Below are positions 59,389 through 64,000 of a stretch of DNA of 64,000 bases, one piece after another. This DNA is from Hetaerina americana. Its lineage: Eukaryota > Arthropoda > Insecta > Odonata > Calopterygidae. Every line of letters begins with the position of its first letter. Position 1 is the first letter of the stretch. Made by a program: the position numbers and the translations under genes. The stretch covers positions 41,577,027 through 41,641,026 of the forward strand of contig JAKTNV010000010.1 of NCBI GenBank assembly GCA_022747635.1. The letters run 5' to 3'. A model generated the notes under the pieces. That model did no database searches. It was not told where the DNA came from and saw only the letters and a program-made list of their open reading frames with translations.

Positions 59389-62300
59389 AAGTAGATATAA
59401 GTTGCATACAAACGTGTACCGATTCCATATCTTTTTTCGTTTTTATTTATCTCTTTTTAACCTTCGTGAATTAAAATAATTTTCTTATAATCCATTTCCA
59501 AGTATATTTAACTCGTAAATTCGTTTTTAACCCAATCGCTAAACCTTTAATACGTACTTTATCTTTACTGAAGTCTACAAACATCTTATGCCTTTACCTA
59601 AATAAATTTTCTAGACAATAATTCCCTAGATCGGATATTATTCAACATAATTAGCATTAATAGCAAAATGGAAACTATGCATATGTTTGCTTTATAATAT
59701 TTGAAATTTACTTCGTTTTAAATTTGAATTTTAATGTCATTCTCCCACGAATATTCCAGTTCAATGAAATAATTTGCAAGTATGCAAGGCAATTCACTTT
59801 CAATGACAATAATATTCAGTAAACGCATTAAAATCTATTTGTTCTTATGGATAATGTTATGTTACACTCAGAGATTGGTATGCATTGCAAACTTGCTATT
59901 GAAAAAAGGAATCATAAATATTTTCCCGAAAAAGAAGTTGGACTAAAATTGACCTTTCGCATAAAATTTTACCTTTTCTATTTGTTCATGCGATTCATTT
60001 TGATGGACAGTTTAACCTGTGACACAAACTAGTGTGTCCCTTACTCATATGTCGATCAACGATAATGTATTGATGTCTCTTAATATTTCCGACCTGCGTA
60101 TAAATACAAATTGGCTTAAACCTAAATTGTACCTAAATAAATGTAGTGTTGAAAACAACGTTTTTATCATTAATGCATTTTTTTGAATACACGACAAAGG
60201 GCAGGTAAATTTGGCTCTTAAAAATTAATCATGGTAATAATGTCATTATAATAAATAATTAAAAACGGTTAAATCATGTTAATCGGTGTCTCTTCAATGG
60301 CTTTTGTTAGCTTTAAACCGGAGAAATCAATGCCACATTTTAATATTACTGCTATTACAATAAATAATTGCGTACCAATTAATTCATTTTTACTATATGA
60401 CGCTATCATAAAAGCTGCTTTACTGTTCGCATTCATAAAATGTTTTATCATCCATGTGAAAAATTATTAACGGTTTAGAATTTTCATGAATTTATTATTC
60501 TATGCATCAAATATTACTAAGTTTTTCCATATTCTTCAATCTCAAAATTTTACTACATAAAACGATAAAATAGTAGTATGATTTTTTCCGTAGTGATGCA
60601 GCTTTTTTATCTATTTTTAAGTAAAGCAATTCAAAGATGCAATGACGTTACCCATAATTATTGAGATAAAATATTCAATTATTTATTCCAAACGAAATCA
60701 ATTTGATCTTGATTACTGATCTAAGATATAATCAAAGATATTATTCCACAAAATTGACGAGTCCAGAGTGTTAATTTATCATATAAGAATTAAGTCCTGA
60801 ATTTAGGGTTGAAATATTGAATGAGATTAAATTATGGCAACAGAAGCAAAATCACTACCATAAATGCTATAAAGGATACGAAAATAAGTATTGATAAAAA
60901 GATATCATCTTGTTTACATACTCACGAGCGGATTGACGCAAGAAACTTAAGTGAATTTATTTTCTCTTATTTACCATCTCTTTTTTTATTTATCATTTCC
61001 TCATTTCTGTTTTCCACTTTCGCCTGATAAAACAATGTTTATTTCCTCTCCATGATAAGGGTACAGACGCCTCTATTACTATCGAGTCAAACAATTAGTA
61101 TTTAATGCATAGAAATAAATTTTAATATATAATTCAGAAAATATTTTATTTTTCTTGCCAGTATTTCGATGAATTTTTTCGAATCATTGTGTACTTATCA
61201 TTTATGTTATTAATTGAGTATTAAGCTCTTTCACATAAAATCATTTATATTCCTACTTGAAATGTAGCCGTAATGCAATTAGGACCTGGTGTGCTTCCTG
61301 TATTACGTTATTGAAAATCATGACAAGAGATGTAATGAATCAATCTAACGCTGGAACACTCCTCAGTATTCTTATCGTCTATCCCAAGTAAACCTAGAAT
61401 TCTTTGTTATTGTACGAAAATTCCTCACTGATAATGGCTCTGGCCATGTCTTATGGTTATCAAATATATTTACAAATCACTTTAACATCAACTATTTCCA
61501 TTTGAACCAAATTGTATTATTAGTATATATTTTGATCCATAAGAGATTTAAATTGTATCAGAAAGTTCCATGAATGATTTTTAGAAATATTCTTCCCACA
61601 ATTGGAGCAAGACCAATTCTAAAACTTATTATTCCCCAAAAAAATACAAACGAGTTAAAAATTATTAGTACCTGGTTGAAATTAACAGCACGTTCTCAAC
61701 GTCAAAAGGAAGAGTGAAGTTTTGTACATGATTCGAAATATTTTATCAAAAGAGCTCGTATTAGAAATAAATATCTATTAAATTTAATGCCCGGTCATCA
61801 CTACATTATGGAAACACCTTTGAAGAGACAATATAGGAATTGAATTTCAAACAGATACCTTTGCCATAATTGTATAACTTTGGCTGAAGGGCAGTTTCCT
61901 CCTCTCAAATATATTGCTATTGAATAAGTATTTTTTCTAACAAACAGAGATTGTAAACACTGGCACAGGAGCCAATAAGATACCATATATCTCGGGACTT
62001 TAACTAACCACACGAACGACGGTTTAATTTTGAGGGCCTGCAAAATATCCTCGCCCACGCGAATCATTCCATTAAACTTTCTCGGACTGAACCAAAGTTC
62101 CCTACGGACCCTAGTACTTCTGCTATGAAACGCACGTTATATTGTAAATATATAGTATTTTAACACCCTCTCCGTCATCCAATAATTTAAGTAACAACTT
62201 GTTTTGGTTAGCCCATCCCAAAGACTGCTGTTTCCTTGGGTGCATTTGCCCATTATTTTTAGTTAAATCCAGGAAATCATGCGCAGCCAGTGTAAAAAAA

Positions 62301-62690
62301 ATTTAATCTGCACTTAAAGCGTAATCTTTTTAGATTTGGGAGAACCGCTTCAACTCGCTCAAATCAGTACCCAATAGTTTTATAACTAGAAAATTACTGT
62401 TTATTTAATATGTAATGAAATGATTAGGAACTAATATCAATTCACAATAGCTGTAGGCGATGGTCAAACCGGATACTCATTAGGTAAATATACTGAGCAT
62501 ACATGAGAACAATATAACCGTTCAATTTTTGAAAAATACGAGGACAAGCATTGCTATTTAAAACACCCCGAAGTTAACATTTATCCAGCAATCTCGATTG
62601 CACTGAAAATGTGTCGAATAATTAGTTCACTACGGAAGCGGTCGAGGCAATCGTGTCCATAGCGTTCGGTTTAACTGGCACTTGTAATAA
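59389..62690. other. AT-rich DNA, nothing recognised
   Basis: More than 3 kb without an identifiable gene or repeat. An 88-codon minus-strand frame at 61801-62067 has balanced composition but no recognisable domain. Confidence 0.5.
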
Positions 62691-63430
62691 ATGCAGTGCT
62701 CCTATACATGGCTTTCTAATTCATATTGTATCATTACACCGTCAAAAGGGGTGAATAATGTAAAAGGACCCTTGAGCTGTCTCTTCTGGGTTTCATGACC
62801 CGAATATTCGAGAGTCCCCGGAAATAGAAATTGCATTCCGAGAGGATTGATTGGAGTTCGGGCCGTGGTATGAGGAACACTTGGGAGGGAAGCAGGGGAG
62901 ACGAGAGAGCGTGGAATTGGGGCGAAGGGTTGCGTGGGGACTTGCATGCTGAAGGGCTGATGGGAATGGAGACATTAGATACTACTAACATGAACGGATG
63001 ACACATGAGATACTAGTATGGGTCCTGTATGGGCGTCGCACGGTGGTGGGGTGGTCTGATGGAAGCCACCACTCCGCCTTGTAGCGCGTCAAAGAGCGGG
63101 GCCGCTGTCGGAAGGCAGTGCCGATCGGTGTGACCACTTAGTGCGACCTCTGTTTCCACTTCCTCTCGTCACCCGCCATCCCGTCACCCGGCTTGCTGGC
63201 ACCCCCTTTCCCGTTCGCAACGGCCACCGATTCTAATTCCCATTCATTTTCTCCGTTCGCCATTTGAACGCACTCTGGTTACGCGATGCGACGAGGGAAT
63301 GATTAAAAGGTCGAGTAGTTCCCACCCTGCACGTTCGTCATCCACCTGAGCAGGTTCCGGAACTATAAACAGGTAGGCTCACGGTTTGGTGCGTCGCGCC
63401 GAGGGTAAACTACGAAATGGGGATCTTCGG
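62691..63430. other. CpG-rich island, possible promoter or exon region
   Basis: 62780-62960 is purine-rich; 63020-63420 is GC- and CpG-rich with GCGTCGCGCCG near 63390 and a donor-like ATAAACAG|GTAGGC at 63371-63372. No protein is recognised. It could hold a non-coding first exon. Confidence 0.25.
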
Positions 63431-64000
63431 ATGACGGGAGCAATTAGAATCGCGGGTTATAATGATTTAGAACATTCCACAGTGAGCGTTATGCACAAAA
63501 TATGTTGACTGATAACGAAAAGCTTACAGAATGCCTTTTCCAGTGAAATTAATGCATAAATTTAGTCTTGAGTTTTATTATTATATTATTATTTTATATT
63601 ATATATTCATTATTATAGAGTTTTATTATTATATTGAGTTTTATATATATTATTTTGAACTCAAATTTTCCACATTGATCCCAGGGTCCAGGAAACAATC
63701 AGCACCTTGCGTTACGGGGTAGGTATACGGTTTAGCCAGGAGGGAAGAAAAATTAAAATTTCGCTCCGTTTGCAAATTAAATTTAATCATAATCGAAATT
63801 TTTCCATTAATATAGCAACCATAATTAAGCCAAATCGTTTCACACAGTTAAAATTAGATATAGGTATAATAACAAAGGAATTTTCACTAAGTAATCAACA
63901 ATGGCGGTACCATTCGAATCTCAAATGCTACATATACGTGCAATACTTAACATACACTACACATACATAAATACAGAGAGGTATCTATAATCATTCATAA
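63431..64000. other. AT-rich DNA, nothing recognised
   Basis: Contains imperfect ATT/ATA tandem sequence at 63560-63660. Confidence 0.5.

Overview
The window looks like non-coding DNA (intergenic or intronic) from a large, AT-rich arthropod genome, most likely an insect. The reasons are: near-identical mariner DNA transposons, fragments of several non-LTR retrotransposon (LINE) types, tRNA-derived SINE-like repeats with A and B boxes, abundant (TA)n microsatellites, long pyrimidine- or purine-rich islands and mini-exon-like segments with splice sites. There are no operons, Shine-Dalgarno sites or dense ORFs. The species cannot be named from the sequence alone.

Layout. 1-1.4 kb: a decayed LINE interrupted by a ~210 bp insertion carrying a hammerhead-ribozyme-like motif. 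3.0-3.4 kb: a tRNA-like repeat. 9.7-10.1 kb: a large hairpin bounded by (TA)n. 12.3-13.6 kb: mariner copy 1, broken by two one-base insertions. 14.8 kb: a possible first coding exon. 15.2-18.3 kb: two LINE C-terminal remnants. 18.7-31.4 kb: AT-rich DNA alternating with CpG-rich and polypurine/polypyrimidine islands, a 46-bp perfect palindrome, a mariner-type MITE and a possible terminal exon on the minus strand. 35.6-37.6 kb: a SINE with (TA)n, a LINE 3' end with a (TAA)n tail, and a palindromic repeat end. 39.9-40.1 kb: two tRNA-like sequences fused head to head. 45.9-46.1 kb: a second, better hammerhead-like motif. 48.7-51.0 kb: pyrimidine-rich and GC-rich DNA with two more weak exon candidates. 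51.3-52.7 kb: mariner copy 2 with an intact 357-residue transposase. 52.7-58.1 kb: a dense mosaic of microsatellites, Penelope-like repeat ends, a LINE 5' fragment, a SINE, a LINE reverse-transcriptase region and an internally deleted mariner. 59.2-59.4 kb: another SINE. The rest is AT-rich DNA with nothing recognised.

The only gene that looks complete and intact is the mariner transposase at 51.5-52.6 kb. It would act on the inverted repeats of its own copy, of the broken copy 39 kb away, and of relatives elsewhere. The most unusual signal is a set of short repeat ends, mostly next to (TA)n tracts, that share a CTGATGA / stem / GAAA layout. Two copies also show the short helix III and matching helix I strands of a minimal hammerhead ribozyme, as described for Penelope-like retroelements. 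Host-gene exon calls (four) rest only on splice sites and open frame and are tentative.
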